DNA of 64,000 nucleotides from Gammaproteobacteria bacterium (GTDB lineage Bacteria > Pseudomonadota > Gammaproteobacteria > Steroidobacterales > Woeseiaceae), in assembly GCA_029865385.1 (NCBI GenBank), contig JAOUGX010000005.1, forward strand, positions 25,841 through 89,840. The letters run 5' to 3'. How positions within the stretch are numbered: position 1 is the first letter of the stretch; every line of letters starts with the position of its first letter. The notes below the pieces were generated by a model, which had not been told where the DNA came from, made no database searches, and worked only from the letters and a program-made list of their open reading frames with translations. Position numbers and translations under genes: made by a program. Below are positions 1-8,485 of the stretch, piece after piece.

Positions 1-480
1 GAAACGTCCCAGCGTCGAATAGGCGGGAACACCGCCGACCATTACGTCGAACCCCCTGGACGAGAGTTTTGCCGCCAGTTTTCTGGCTGAAGATTCTGAA
101 AAATAGCCACGATAAGCCACACAACCTGCGATCGGATAACACCACTGCTTTGGCTCGACGGAAAATTCCGGCGCGGCGATAACATTCCAGACGACGTAGT
201 CGCGCTCAAGGTCCGCGTAGCTGCGATAGCTTTCGTTGTCGGCCAGGTGCAACGCATCGACGGCGAATTGTCGCGCTTCAGTCACGGTCTTCAGGCGCTC
301 CCGCAAATTTTCCGGCGTATTTGCATCGGCGATCACTTCGGCAACCGGCCGCCGCCGATGCAACAGGTCCAGTTGCCCGCTAGCAGCCTGTACGTAATAG
401 CAGCCTTCGAGCAAAAGCAGCGCTGCAAGCAACAACGCTAACCCGGAACACCTGCTTCGTTTATCAGTGGTCAAATGCAA
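1..480 (-). CDS. Predicted aminopeptidase lipoprotein (PF10023 family), 3' part outside window
   Basis: Open minus-strand frame of 160 codons that runs off the left edge. Translation of the reverse complement gives a hydrophobic N-terminus ending in a lipobox (L-E-G-C at about residue 27), then a region with the motif WCYPIAGCVAYRGYFS, which I recognise as typical of the predicted zinc aminopeptidase family PF10023 (DUF2265). The HExxH metal site expected further on lies outside the window. A TAA stop is immediately upstream of TTG at 480, so translation starts at this TTG or at the in-frame TTG at 474; there is no ATG and no clear Shine-Dalgarno. It is divergent from cca with about 40 bp between starts. 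Product naming rests on the motif alone. Confidence 0.72.
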   Translation of the reverse strand, partial: MHLTTDKRSRCSGLALLLAALLLLEGCYYVQAASGQLDLLHRRRPVAEVIADANTPENLRERLKTVTEARQFAVDALHLADNESYRSYADLERDYVVWNVIAAPEFSVEPKQWCYPIAGCVAYRGYFSESSARKLAAKLSSRGFDVMVGGVPAYSTLGRF

Positions 481-520
481 TTATGTCGCTCGAATAGCGC
501 CGGAAAGCTAGAATGATTGC

Positions 521-1759
521 ATGAAAGTTTACCTCGTAGGTGGTGCGGTTCGTGACGAGCTGCTCGGCTTGTCCGTAAAGGAACGGGACTGGTGCGTCGT
601 TGGCGCCACGCCGGATGAGCTGGAGCAGAAGGGCTACCGTCGTGTCGGCAAGGATTTTCCGGTGTTCCTGCACCCGCAAACCAACGAGGAGTACGCCCTC
701 GCCAGAACAGAGCGGAAGACTGGCTCGGGTTATCACGGGTTTCAATTCGATACGTCGCCAAATATCAGCATCGAGGACGATCTCGGTCGTCGAGACCTGA
801 CCATCAACGCGATCGCTCGCGATCTCGATGGCCGGATCGTTGACCCGTATAACGGTCGCGCGGACCTGGAAGCACGGCTTTTGCGCCACGTGTCCGACGC
901 TTTTGCCGAGGATCCGGTACGCGTGTTGCGCGTGGCGAAATTCGCCGCCAGATTTGCCGACGCTGGTTTTCGTGTGGCCAGTGAAACCATGGCAAGGATG
1001 CGCGAAATGGTCGATGCCGGTGAGGTCGACGCCTTGGTCCCTGACCGCGTCTGGAAAGAAACGGAAGCGGCGCTGGCAGGCGCCAATCCTCAGGTCTATT
1101 TCAGGCTACTCCGGGAATGCGGCGCACTGAAAGTTGTATTTCCGGAAATCGATGCGCTTTTCGGCATTCCGCAACCGGCAAAGTGGCATCCGGAAATAGA
1201 CTGTGGTGTGCATACGATGATGGTCGTCGAACAGGCGGCAATTCTGAGTCAACAGGTGGATGTCCGATTTGCCGCATTGGTGCACGATCTCGGCAAAGCG
1301 GCGACTCCGGAGGCCCAATTACCCCAACACCCGGGCCATGAAAAACGCAGCGTCAGGCTGGTCAAGGCCTTCTGCAAACGACTTCCGGTGCCGGCTGCCC
1401 ATCGCGACCTTGGAATGCTCGTCGCGGAATTTCACGCGCATTGCCACCGGGCTTTCGAACTCAAGGCATCGACGATTCTTCGTTTGTTGCAACGCGTGGA
1501 TGCGTTCCGCCGTGCGGATCGTTTCGATCACTTCCTGCTTGCCTGCGAAGCGGACGCCCGTGGCCGCACGGGGTTCGAAACAAAGGATTATCCGCAAGCC
1601 CGCTACCTGCGTGATGCGTATGCAGCGGCAGCATCCGTCGAAGCGAGCAGGCTTGCCAGGCCGGATTTGAGTGGCCAGGAAATCGGCGCTCTCGTGAGTC
1701 GGGCTAGGCTCGAGGCAATCTCGAGCTTCAAGAAGGCAGCGCCTCAACCTCCGAAATAG
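521..1759 (+). CDS. cca: Multifunctional CCA-adding tRNA nucleotidyltransferase
   Basis: Adds or repairs the 3' CCA end of tRNAs from CTP and ATP. The N-terminus MKVYLVGGAVRDELLG is the class II nucleotidyltransferase signature. It is followed by the ERDWCVVG segment and, at residues 69-72, the EYALAR motif of the catalytic core. An HD domain follows at roughly residues 225-330 (HTMMVVEQA, LVHDLGKA), as in the enterobacterial enzyme that also has phosphodiesterase and phosphatase activities. The 412-aa length equals the E. coli enzyme. The gene is convergent with, and overlaps by 16 bp, the barrel gene on the other strand. Nothing in the sequence looks defective. Confidence 0.97.
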   Translation: MKVYLVGGAVRDELLGLSVKERDWCVVGATPDELEQKGYRRVGKDFPVFLHPQTNEEYALARTERKTGSGYHGFQFDTSPNISIEDDLGRRDLTINAIARDLDGRIVDPYNGRADLEARLLRHVSDAFAEDPVRVLRVAKFAARFADAGFRVASETMARMREMVDAGEVDALVPDRVWKETEAALAGANPQVYFRLLRECGALKVVFPEIDALFGIPQPAKWHPEIDCGVHTMMVVEQAAILSQQVDVRFAALVHDLGKAATPEAQLPQHPGHEKRSVRLVKAFCKRLPVPAAHRDLGMLVAEFHAHCHRAFELKASTILRLLQRVDAFRRADRFDHFLLACEADARGRTGFETKDYPQARYLRDAYAAAASVEASRLARPDLSGQEIGALVSRARLEAISSFKKAAPQPPK

Positions 1760-2595
1760 TAATAAAACACGGAAAAGGTCAACGTATCTCCGAAGTTGTC
1801 GGAACGATCGTAGGCGATACGAAATTCCATGTCGCTTTTTGTTCCGATCGGAGTCAGGATTCCGATTCCCATTGAATTGACGTAGCCCTGGTCAATGGCT
1901 GTCTGCCACCTCTCCAGTCGAATGTCGAGGGCACTCAGACCAAAGCTGTAATCGATACCGGCACTGACTCGATAATCGAGCAGGCTGTTCATCAACCCGA
2001 GTCTCGACGAGGAGAATATTCTCAAGATATCGATGTTTGGTTGCAGATTGATGTTTCGCGAGTAGTCGTACCTCATTCCGCCGAACGACACACCGACGAC
2101 CTCGCTCAACGGGAAACGTGCATTCAGACCGTAGCCATCGCCGTGAAATTCGACCGTTCTGGGCTCGGGAAGGAACGCGGCACCGAACGCGAAATCGAAC
2201 TGTCGCCGCTCGTAGTCCGCGGATACGGACAGCTCGTCATTCCTGAAGTAGATCGACGCACGCAAATCGTTCGAATCGAGAATTGTGTCATCACCCCAGT
2301 ATCCGCCTCCGAACCGGATACCCAGAGGCTCGAACCAGTAATCGACCCCCGCATCGACGTACCATGTTTCGAGGCCGCCAGCCTCCCCGCCGGTGCTGGT
2401 TCTGGCAATCAACGCAGATGCCCAGGTCTTCTCGGACAGGCTGATATCGCCGAACACCGTTGCGGCGCGGCCGCCGGCTGTATCCGACTCGCCGCCAAGA
2501 CCTGCGATGTATCCATCGCTTTCGGCGCTTGCGATCGCAGCCTGCAACAATAACGCTGCAACAGCGGCAACGACCCTGCTACAAGACGAGTACAT
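1744..2595 (-). CDS. Outer-membrane beta-barrel protein
   Basis: A 283-aa protein starting with a signal peptide (MYSSCSRVVAAVAALLLQ..., cleavage probably after ASA). The rest is alternating polar and aromatic strands such as SIYFRNDELSVSADYERR and ends in the hydrophobic/aromatic strand TFSVFYYYFGG, typical of a C-terminal beta-signal for the BAM machinery. I cannot assign a substrate. The chosen ATG at 2595 puts the signal peptide at the N-terminus; it lies 17 bp inside the 3' end of uppP, so translational coupling is likely. A longer frame starts at 2697, but its extra 34 residues are uppP sequence in another frame and lack signal character. Confidence 0.72.
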   Translation of the reverse strand: MYSSCSRVVAAVAALLLQAAIASAESDGYIAGLGGESDTAGGRAATVFGDISLSEKTWASALIARTSTGGEAGGLETWYVDAGVDYWFEPLGIRFGGGYWGDDTILDSNDLRASIYFRNDELSVSADYERRQFDFAFGAAFLPEPRTVEFHGDGYGLNARFPLSEVVGVSFGGMRYDYSRNINLQPNIDILRIFSSSRLGLMNSLLDYRVSAGIDYSFGLSALDIRLERWQTAIDQGYVNSMGIGILTPIGTKSDMEFRIAYDRSDNFGDTLTFSVFYYYFGG

Positions 2596-3379
2596 AACAA
2601 ATAACCGCAGCGAGTATGACCCTGTATATAGCAAACGGCACAAGGCCGATTGCGTTGACGAAACGCATGAAGAATTCGATGCTGAGATACGCGACAACAG
2701 CCGATATCAACGCGGCGAGCGTAAGTTCTCCCCACGCGACCGGCGCATTGGACATAATCAGAGTGGCGAATTCGTACATTGCTGCCAATAAAATGACCGG
2801 AACGGCCAACAGGAACGAGAATCTTGCGGCATCCTGCCTTCGAAATCCCAGTAACAACCCCGCCGTGATGGTTATTCCCGATCTCGACGTACCGGGCACC
2901 AGCGAGAGGGCCTGTGCGATGCCGATCACCAGTCCTTCCTTGAGGCCCACATCGGTAATGACACGCTGCTTCCGTCCGACAATGTCGGCGATTCCAAGCA
3001 GGATGCCATAGCCTGCCAATGTTGCTGCAACCACGGCCGGACTTCGCAGGTTTTCCTCTATCCACCCAGCCAGCGTGAGGCCCGCGATCGCAGCCGGTAC
3101 CGTGCCGATTGCCAAAACGAACACCATTTTCGTCCGCAGCGTATCGGTCCGGCCCTGCAGGATTTCCATTGCGCCTTTCAGCAGGCCGCCAATATCGTTT
3201 CGGAAGTAGACGACAACCGCCAGCAGCGAGCCGAAATGAACCGCGACATCAAATTCCAGACCCTGGTCGCTCCAGTTCAGCAGGCCCGGCACCAGCACCA
3301 GGTGACCCGAACTCGAAATCGGCAGGAATTCCGTCAGGCCCTGCACAACGGCGAGCACGATTATCTGGATCAGACTCAT
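2579..3379 (-). CDS. uppP: Undecaprenyl-diphosphatase UppP/BacA
   Basis: Integral membrane enzyme that dephosphorylates undecaprenyl diphosphate to recycle the lipid carrier for peptidoglycan and other envelope polymers; it confers bacitracin tolerance when abundant. The N-terminus contains the family signature GLTEFLPISSSGHL, and a second conserved segment LVPGTSRSG lies near residue 160. Length 266 aa and several hydrophobic helices fit the BacA family (E. coli 273 aa). The gene lies between a MidA-like methyltransferase (28 bp upstream) and the barrel gene it overlaps. Confidence 0.96.
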   Translation of the reverse strand: MSLIQIIVLAVVQGLTEFLPISSSGHLVLVPGLLNWSDQGLEFDVAVHFGSLLAVVVYFRNDIGGLLKGAMEILQGRTDTLRTKMVFVLAIGTVPAAIAGLTLAGWIEENLRSPAVVAATLAGYGILLGIADIVGRKQRVITDVGLKEGLVIGIAQALSLVPGTSRSGITITAGLLLGFRRQDAARFSFLLAVPVILLAAMYEFATLIMSNAPVAWGELTLAALISAVVAYLSIEFFMRFVNAIGLVPFAIYRVILAAVICYVLVL

Positions 3380-3407
3380 GGTTCGTCCCTGAAAACTGCC
3401 CTGTGTA

Positions 3408-4598
3408 TCAAAGGATGTGTGCCCGGTCCGACAATTCGAATACGGCCGGAGTATCTGTCAGGTTCTTGGCAAGACCGAGGCACTTGAAATTTTCGCCCAT
3501 TTCGCCAGGCAGCGTAAGTATTTTGATTTGCCGGGACAAATCGACCTGTTCACGAATCTGCAACTCCGAAAAATTGTCCAGTTCATCCTGAAGCCCGCCG
3601 TGCAACAGGAAATGTGCCTGGGTCACGTATCCGGATACCTGCATGCCCCGTTTTACGGCGGCCTCTGCGACCGCAGAAAAATCCACCCAGGCCGTGAGGT
3701 CCTGGATACCCGGCAGAATAAGCGGATTGTCGTGTGCCCGCTGACGAAAATGACATCTCAGCCAGCCTTGATCCCGCTCCGCAGCGTAGTACTCGCGGCG
3801 CGACAGCCCGTAGTCGAACAGGAATAGCATTCCCCGATCCACGCAGTCGGCCAGATCAGCAATCCATTGCGGAAGCGCGAGACAAACTTCCGACACATAA
3901 CCGTCCGGCAACCGGCTACCGATATCCTTTTCGATATTCCTGACAGCTTCGGCGAGACGCGTCGGCGCAATCCTCTCGCACCAATCGAAGCCGCTTCCGG
4001 CGCTGGTCACGCACAGCTCATTGACCGTGTCCTGTCGTTTGACGAACCTGGCAAAAGGCAGCGCATCGGCCACCTCATTGGCCAGCACGATGCCGACAAG
4101 ATTCGCCGGCCAGTCAGTAATCCACTCGACCCGACGTGCCAGATCCTCCGGCAGTTCGGCGACCCGGGATTTCTGGCGAGACTGAAGCTCTGCTGACGGC
4201 TCGAGGATGCGATAGCGTTCCGGCAACGCAGCGAGCTCCTGCAGTTTCGACAGGATCTGAACGGCGAGTGCGCCGCTGCCCGCTCCCAACTCCAGGATGT
4301 CGGCTCCCGGGATTTCACCGAGAATCGGTGCGCACTGTGCGCCCAGCACGCGACCGAACAACGGCGACACCTCCGGTGCAGTTACGAAGTCGCCGTCGGC
4401 TCCGAACTTGCGGGAACCGGCAACGTAGTAACCGAGGCCGGGCGCATACAGTGCGAGCTGCATGAATTCGGCGAAACTGATACTGCCTCCCGCCGACGCA
4501 ATCCGCGACCGCAAGCAGCCTGCAACGATTTCGCTGTGCGCCGCACTCGCCGGGTCGGCTGCCGGCAGTGAGGATTGCTGACCTGTCTGAACTTGCAT
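3408..4598 (-). CDS. MidA-family class I SAM-dependent methyltransferase
   Basis: Homologue of the PF02636 family, whose mitochondrial member NDUFAF7 methylates an arginine of a complex I subunit; the bacterial substrate is not established. The diagnostic N-terminal block is present (FAEFMQLALYAPGLGYY, then FVTAPEVSPLFG), followed by the SAM-binding glycine motif LELGAGSGALA at about residues 99-110. Length 396 aa is normal for the family. It is the first gene of the minus-strand group with uppP and starts 104 bp from the divergent pteridine reductase gene. Confidence 0.9.
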   Translation of the reverse strand: MQVQTGQQSSLPAADPASAAHSEIVAGCLRSRIASAGGSISFAEFMQLALYAPGLGYYVAGSRKFGADGDFVTAPEVSPLFGRVLGAQCAPILGEIPGADILELGAGSGALAVQILSKLQELAALPERYRILEPSAELQSRQKSRVAELPEDLARRVEWITDWPANLVGIVLANEVADALPFARFVKRQDTVNELCVTSAGSGFDWCERIAPTRLAEAVRNIEKDIGSRLPDGYVSEVCLALPQWIADLADCVDRGMLFLFDYGLSRREYYAAERDQGWLRCHFRQRAHDNPLILPGIQDLTAWVDFSAVAEAAVKRGMQVSGYVTQAHFLLHGGLQDELDNFSELQIREQVDLSRQIKILTLPGEMGENFKCLGLAKNLTDTPAVFELSDRAHIL

Positions 4599-4702
4599 TG
4601 GCGTTACATGTCTCGAACAATGCCAACAATGTATTGCGAGTGGCTGGCGATTGCCATGCGCGGCGCTTTTAATTCCACGAAACTTTATTGACAGGACAAG
4701 GC

Positions 4703-5461
4703 ATGTCTGAATTCTCCGGCCCGTCGCTTGCCGGCAAAACCGCCCTGATCACCGGTGCGGCCCGGCGTATCGGTGCGGCTATCGCCCGTCGCTTGCACAT
4801 CGCGGGAGCGGATGTCGCGATTCACTACCGCGGATCGGCGAAGGAAGCCGAAGAACTGGCGGACTCTTTCAATCAGTCCCGCGCAGCCTCCGCGCGGGTT
4901 TTTCAGTCGGATCTGCTGCGACATGACGCGCCTTCCGCACTTGTCGCAGCGGTCGTGGATTGGGCCGGCGGGCTGGACGTCCTGGTAAACAACGCATCGA
5001 GTTTTTATCCGACACCTGTAGGTGACATCACCGAAGAGCAATGGAATGACCTGATTGGCAGCAACCTGAAGGCGCCGCTCTTTCTCTCCCAGGCGGCCAG
5101 TCCGTATCTGAAAAAAGGACTGGGCTGCATAGTCAATATCGTCGATATCCATGCGCAGCGTCCGCTCAGGCATCACTCGGTCTATGGATCCGCGAAAGCC
5201 GGCCTGGCGATGCTGACTCGATCGCTGGCGAAGGATCTCGCCCCCGAAATCCGCGTCAACGGCGTATCGCCTGGTGCAATTCTGTGGCCCGAGGATGGGA
5301 TGAGCAACGAAACCAAGCAGCAGATCATTCGCCAGATTCCGCTGGCAAGACCGGGCAATCCGGATGACATTGCGGCTGCGGTCTTGTATCTCGTGCGTGA
5401 CGGGCAATACGTCACCGGGCAGATCATTGCGGTCGACGGGGGCCGATCGGTCGGCTGGTAA
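4703..5461 (+). CDS. SDR-family pteridine reductase
   Basis: Short-chain dehydrogenase of 252 aa, probably reducing dihydropterins or dihydrofolate with NADPH (PTR1/FolM-like). The Rossmann motif is TGAARRIG, with the arginines characteristic of pteridine reductases. NNAS at about residue 87, and YGSAK carrying the catalytic Tyr and Lys, complete the SDR active site. The ATG at 4703 is preferred because an AGGACA Shine-Dalgarno sits 8 nt upstream; a TTG at 4688 would add five residues. The neighbouring folK and folB on the opposite strand support a pterin substrate. The alternative is a generic SDR of unknown substrate. Confidence 0.85.
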   Translation: MSEFSGPSLAGKTALITGAARRIGAAIARRLHIAGADVAIHYRGSAKEAEELADSFNQSRAASARVFQSDLLRHDAPSALVAAVVDWAGGLDVLVNNASSFYPTPVGDITEEQWNDLIGSNLKAPLFLSQAASPYLKKGLGCIVNIVDIHAQRPLRHHSVYGSAKAGLAMLTRSLAKDLAPEIRVNGVSPGAILWPEDGMSNETKQQIIRQIPLARPGNPDDIAAAVLYLVRDGQYVTGQIIAVDGGRSVGW

Positions 5462-5512
5462 GCGTACTTCGAAGCGGCTGCACGGAGTACCGAAGCGCCG
5501 TGGAAACCACTG

Positions 5513-6028
5513 TCAATTCGACTCCGGAGAGTCAGCGCTCATGAACTCGAGCTCGCTGCGCACGAGCGGATAGCCATCACAGTCGAACTCTTGCCAGTGC
5601 TCGCCGATCGTCCGCCCGCTCAGCGGATGACGTAGATCCGCCGCCAGATCCGCCAGCGGCCGCAACACAAAGCCGTACTCCAGAATATCTTTCCGTGGCA
5701 CCCGAACCGGCGGCGCTTGGATGCATTGCTGGCCGTATAGCAACATATCGATATCGAGACGCCTCGAGAGGTATTTCTCACATCCGCGTTCGCGCCCGGC
5801 GAGAGCGTGAATATCCTCAAGTTGCCGATGAATCTCGGCAGGATCGATCACCGTCTCGATTTCGGCAACGAGATTCAGAAATTCAGGTCCGTCGAATCCG
5901 ACCGCCGCACTCCGATAGACAGGGGAAAGCCTCACGGCGCCAAAGCGTTTTCTCAGTTCGGCGATTGCCAGGCGCAGGTTGTCCTCCGGATCGATGTTGC
6001 TGCCAAGCCCGAGGTAAACGCGTGTCAT
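5513..6028 (-). CDS. folK: 6-hydroxymethyl-7,8-dihydropterin pyrophosphokinase
   Basis: Transfers pyrophosphate from ATP to 6-hydroxymethyldihydropterin in folate synthesis. The N-terminus VYLGLGSNIDPEDNL and the later block RRLDIDMLLYG carry the HPPK signature, including the paired aspartates that bind magnesium. Length 171 aa is normal. The start overlaps the folB stop by 4 nt (ATGA), so folB and folK are translationally coupled. It converges with the pteridine reductase gene with about 50 bp between ends. Confidence 0.95.
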   Translation of the reverse strand: MTRVYLGLGSNIDPEDNLRLAIAELRKRFGAVRLSPVYRSAAVGFDGPEFLNLVAEIETVIDPAEIHRQLEDIHALAGRERGCEKYLSRRLDIDMLLYGQQCIQAPPVRVPRKDILEYGFVLRPLADLAADLRHPLSGRTIGEHWQEFDCDGYPLVRSELEFMSADSPESN

Positions 6029-6405
6029 TGAATGTCGGCGCGTTCCCGCCGGATAAGTACGCCTACGTCACGTGAGCCGCGAATCGCGCCCGGCTTGTTT
6101 ACTCTGACGACAATCCATGGCACGTCGAATTCGCGCAGGACGATAGACGCGATATTTTCCGCCAACGTTTCGACCAGCCGGAAACTGGAGTCCTCGACAA
6201 ATTGCTGAACGCGCTTCGCAATCTGCTTGTAGTCCAGCGTGTCTTCAATCGTGTCTGTGCTTGCCGCCTTGCGAATATCCGCGCCCATTTCGAGATCGAT
6301 ACTGACTATCTGGCGAATTTTTCTTTCCCATTCCCAGATCCCGACAACTGCATTGATTCGCAGATCGTGCAGGAAAATTGTGTCTGCAACGGGTGAATCA
6401 CTCAT
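6025..6405 (-). CDS. folB: Dihydroneopterin aldolase
   Basis: Catalyses retro-aldol cleavage of dihydroneopterin to 6-hydroxymethyldihydropterin, the substrate of the adjacent FolK. The opening [18 protein letters not shown] matches the family, with the active-site glutamate in the GIWEWER-type segment; VETLAENIA and the C-terminal VRVNKPGA motif with its conserved lysine are also present. Length 126 aa. It overlaps tsaD by 8 nt upstream and folK by 4 nt downstream, giving a compact tsaD-folB-folK transcription unit. Confidence 0.94.
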   Translation of the reverse strand: MSDSPVADTIFLHDLRINAVVGIWEWERKIRQIVSIDLEMGADIRKAASTDTIEDTLDYKQIAKRVQQFVEDSSFRLVETLAENIASIVLREFDVPWIVVRVNKPGAIRGSRDVGVLIRRERADIQ

Positions 6406-7420
6406 CGATCATTCCTTCAGGCGGGCGCAGCGTGTCGAGGGACCATCGGGCCTGCGCACGGATTTCCGTTGCATCAACAGCTTCGGCCATGCGCAGCGCA
6501 CCTGCGACGGCGATCATGGCCCCGTTATCCGTGCAGTATTCCAGGCGCGGGTAGAAAACCCTGCCGTCGAATCTTGCCGCAAGTTCGCGACGAAGCAATA
6601 CGTTTGCGCCAACGCCGCCGGCGACGACGATGCGCTTCGCGGATACCTCTTTCGCGGCTTTCAGCGTGCGTCCAATGAGCGTGTCTATCGCCGCCCTCTG
6701 AAATGACGCCGCAATATCGGCGACAGCCGAATCGAGAACCCCATCGCTGGTCGCCTGCTTTACCTGCAGCATCACTGCGGTTTTGAGGCCACTGAAACTG
6801 AAGTCGAGGCCGGGATGATGCAGCATCGGCCGCGGGAATGCGTAAGCCGATTCGGACCCCTGCTCCGCCAGCCGCGCAAGCGCCGGCCCCCCCGGGTAGC
6901 CGAGACCCAGTAACTTTGCGCATTTGTCGAAGGCTTCGCCGACAGCATCGTCCTGGGTCGTTCCCAGGACCTGGTAATCACCGAGCGTCTTGCACAGTAC
7001 CAACATGGAATGGCCGCCCGACACGAGCAGGGCCAGGAACGGAAAATCCGGGGCATTTTCTTCCAGCATCGGCGCGAGCAGGTGACCCTCCATGTGATGG
7101 ATAGGAATGACGGGGCATTGCCAGCCCAGGCCGAGCCCGTTTGCCAGTCCGCCGCCCACCATCAATGCCCCTACAAGCCCGGGGCCGGCCGTATAGGCGA
7201 TCGCGTCCGGTCGCTGCACAGCCGCCTCCGCCAGCACCTGCCGGACAAGCGGCAAAAGGCAGCGCACATGGTCCCGCGAGGCGATTTCAGGCACCACGCC
7301 GCCGTAAGCAGCATGCAGGCGTACCTGGCTGTGCAGCGCTTGCGCCACAAGGCCCCGGCGGGTATCGAACAGCGCCACCCCGGTCTCGTCACAGCTCGTT
7401 TCCAGTCCCAGTACCTGCAT
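6398..7420 (-). CDS. tsaD: tRNA N6-threonylcarbamoyladenosine synthase subunit TsaD
   Basis: Universal Kae1/TsaD subunit that, with TsaB and TsaE, transfers threonylcarbamoyl to A37 of ANN-decoding tRNAs. The sequence starts [16 protein letters not shown], the ASKHA nucleotide-binding signature, and has the metal-binding HHMEGH motif near residue 110, GGHSML, and GGVGAN toward the C-terminus. Length 340 aa equals the usual size. The gene is divergent from rpsU with a 182-bp intergenic region, an arrangement common in gammaproteobacteria. Confidence 0.98.
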   Translation of the reverse strand: MQVLGLETSCDETGVALFDTRRGLVAQALHSQVRLHAAYGGVVPEIASRDHVRCLLPLVRQVLAEAAVQRPDAIAYTAGPGLVGALMVGGGLANGLGLGWQCPVIPIHHMEGHLLAPMLEENAPDFPFLALLVSGGHSMLVLCKTLGDYQVLGTTQDDAVGEAFDKCAKLLGLGYPGGPALARLAEQGSESAYAFPRPMLHHPGLDFSFSGLKTAVMLQVKQATSDGVLDSAVADIAASFQRAAIDTLIGRTLKAAKEVSAKRIVVAGGVGANVLLRRELAARFDGRVFYPRLEYCTDNGAMIAVAGALRMAEAVDATEIRAQARWSLDTLRPPEGMIDE

Positions 7421-7512
7421 AGGCGGCGGATGATACCTGAGCGATCGCGGCGGCGGGCAGGGCTATCGCCCGGCCGGCGGCCACTCGCGGGCTCTGAAAA
7501 GGGCCAGAGCCT

Positions 7513-7541
7513 TTGCAAATGCCGGCAAGTCCCGATAATAT
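7513..7541 (+). promoter_or_regulatory. Sigma-70 type promoter of the rpsU-yqeY-dnaG-rpoD block
   Basis: A TTGCAA -35 hexamer (7513-7518) and a TAATAT -10 hexamer (7536-7541) are separated by 17 nt, the optimal spacing. A start site near 7548 would give a leader of about 55 nt before the rpsU ATG. Position and direction fit the macromolecular synthesis operon. This is read directly from sequence; activity is inferred. Confidence 0.6.
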
Positions 7542-7553
7542 GCGCGGTCTTGC

Positions 7554-7576
7554 CCCGGCCCAGCGCCGGGTTTCTT
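7554..7576 (+). terminator. Terminator-like hairpin in the rpsU leader (possible attenuator)
   Basis: Arms CCCGGC (7554-7559) and GCCGGG (7565-7570) with a 5-nt loop, directly followed by TTTCTT. It lies between the predicted promoter and the rpsU start codon, so it would act as an attenuator rather than an end-of-gene terminator. The stem is only 6 bp and the U-tract is short. Confidence 0.4.
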
Positions 7577-7602
7577 CGTATCTGAACCAAGAATGATTAC
7601 GT

Positions 7603-7818
7603 ATGCCGAGTGTCCGCCTAAAGGAAAACGAGTACTTTGACGCTGCCCTGCGTCGCTTCAAGCGCGCCTGTGAAAAAGCCGGCGTCTTGACCGAGCTTCG
7701 CCGTCGCGAGTTCTACGAGAAACCGACCCAGGAAAGAAAGCGCAAGAAAGCGGCGGCGGTAAAACGTCATCTGAAACGCACTTCTCGCGAAGCGGCACGG
7801 CGCAAGCGCCTGTTCTAA
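7603..7818 (+). CDS. rpsU: 30S ribosomal protein S21
   Basis: Small-subunit protein S21, needed for translation initiation near the anti-Shine-Dalgarno end of 16S rRNA. The 71-aa product has the expected start [20 protein letters not shown] and a very basic C-terminus ([25 protein letters not shown]), identical in design and length to E. coli S21. It is the first gene of the classical block leading to dnaG and rpoD. A strong Shine-Dalgarno is absent, which is also usual for this gene. Confidence 0.98.
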   Translation: MPSVRLKENEYFDAALRRFKRACEKAGVLTELRRREFYEKPTQERKRKKAAAVKRHLKRTSREAARRKRLF

Positions 7819-7897
7819 TTTGTCTTGGCGGGAACCTCGTGAACCCGTCAGCGCCCAAACCCTGATACCAGCAGCCCTCGATGGCAGGTGTCTCGCT

Positions 7898-8347
7898 ATG
7901 ACTTTGAAAAGCCAGATCCAGGACGACATGAAGACCGCGATGAAGGCCGGCGACAAAGACCGGCTGAAAGTGGTGCGGCTGTTGCTGGCGGCGATCAAAC
8001 AAGTGGAAGTCGACGAACGCATCGAATTGGACGATGCCGCCGTACTGTCCGTAATCAACAAGATGGTGAAACAGCGGCGGGATTCGGTTACCCAGTTCCA
8101 GGAAGGCGGTCGCAACGACCTCGCGGAGATAGAGACGGCCGAAATATCCGTGCTCGAGCAATACCTGCCCGAGCAGCTTTCGGATGCCGAAATCGATGAG
8201 CTGATCAACAAGGCCATAGCCGATGCAGGCGCCGAATCGATTCGTGACATGGGCAAAGTCATGGCCCGGATCAAGGAGAAAGCCCAGGGTCGCGCCGACA
8301 TGGGCCGGGTTGGTGCCATGGTCAAGGCGCGGCTTGCCGGAGACTGA
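7898..8347 (+). CDS. yqeY: GatB/YqeY domain protein
   Basis: A 149-aa protein of the YqeY family, related to the C-terminal tRNA-binding tail domain of GatB amidotransferase subunits; its free-standing role is not settled. Recognisable segments are KSQIQDDMKTAMKAGDKDRL, LEQYLPEQLSDAEI and the C-terminal GRADMGRVGAMVKARL. The ATG at 7898 is used because AGGTG lies 8-9 nt upstream and the family begins at this residue; the frame is open farther upstream but without homology. Its location between rpsU and dnaG is the normal gammaproteobacterial order. Confidence 0.93.
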   Translation: MTLKSQIQDDMKTAMKAGDKDRLKVVRLLLAAIKQVEVDERIELDDAAVLSVINKMVKQRRDSVTQFQEGGRNDLAEIETAEISVLEQYLPEQLSDAEIDELINKAIADAGAESIRDMGKVMARIKEKAQGRADMGRVGAMVKARLAGD

Positions 8348-8485
8348 AACGCCGGCGCTGGCTGGCAGCGGGCTTCGACTGGGCTATCCTTTGGAATATG
8401 GCCCGGCGCTGAACAAGAATAATAATGAAGGGGTTCAGAAGAACGCCAGCAACCCCGTGCCTGCGGAGCTACCGTTAAGAACCCT

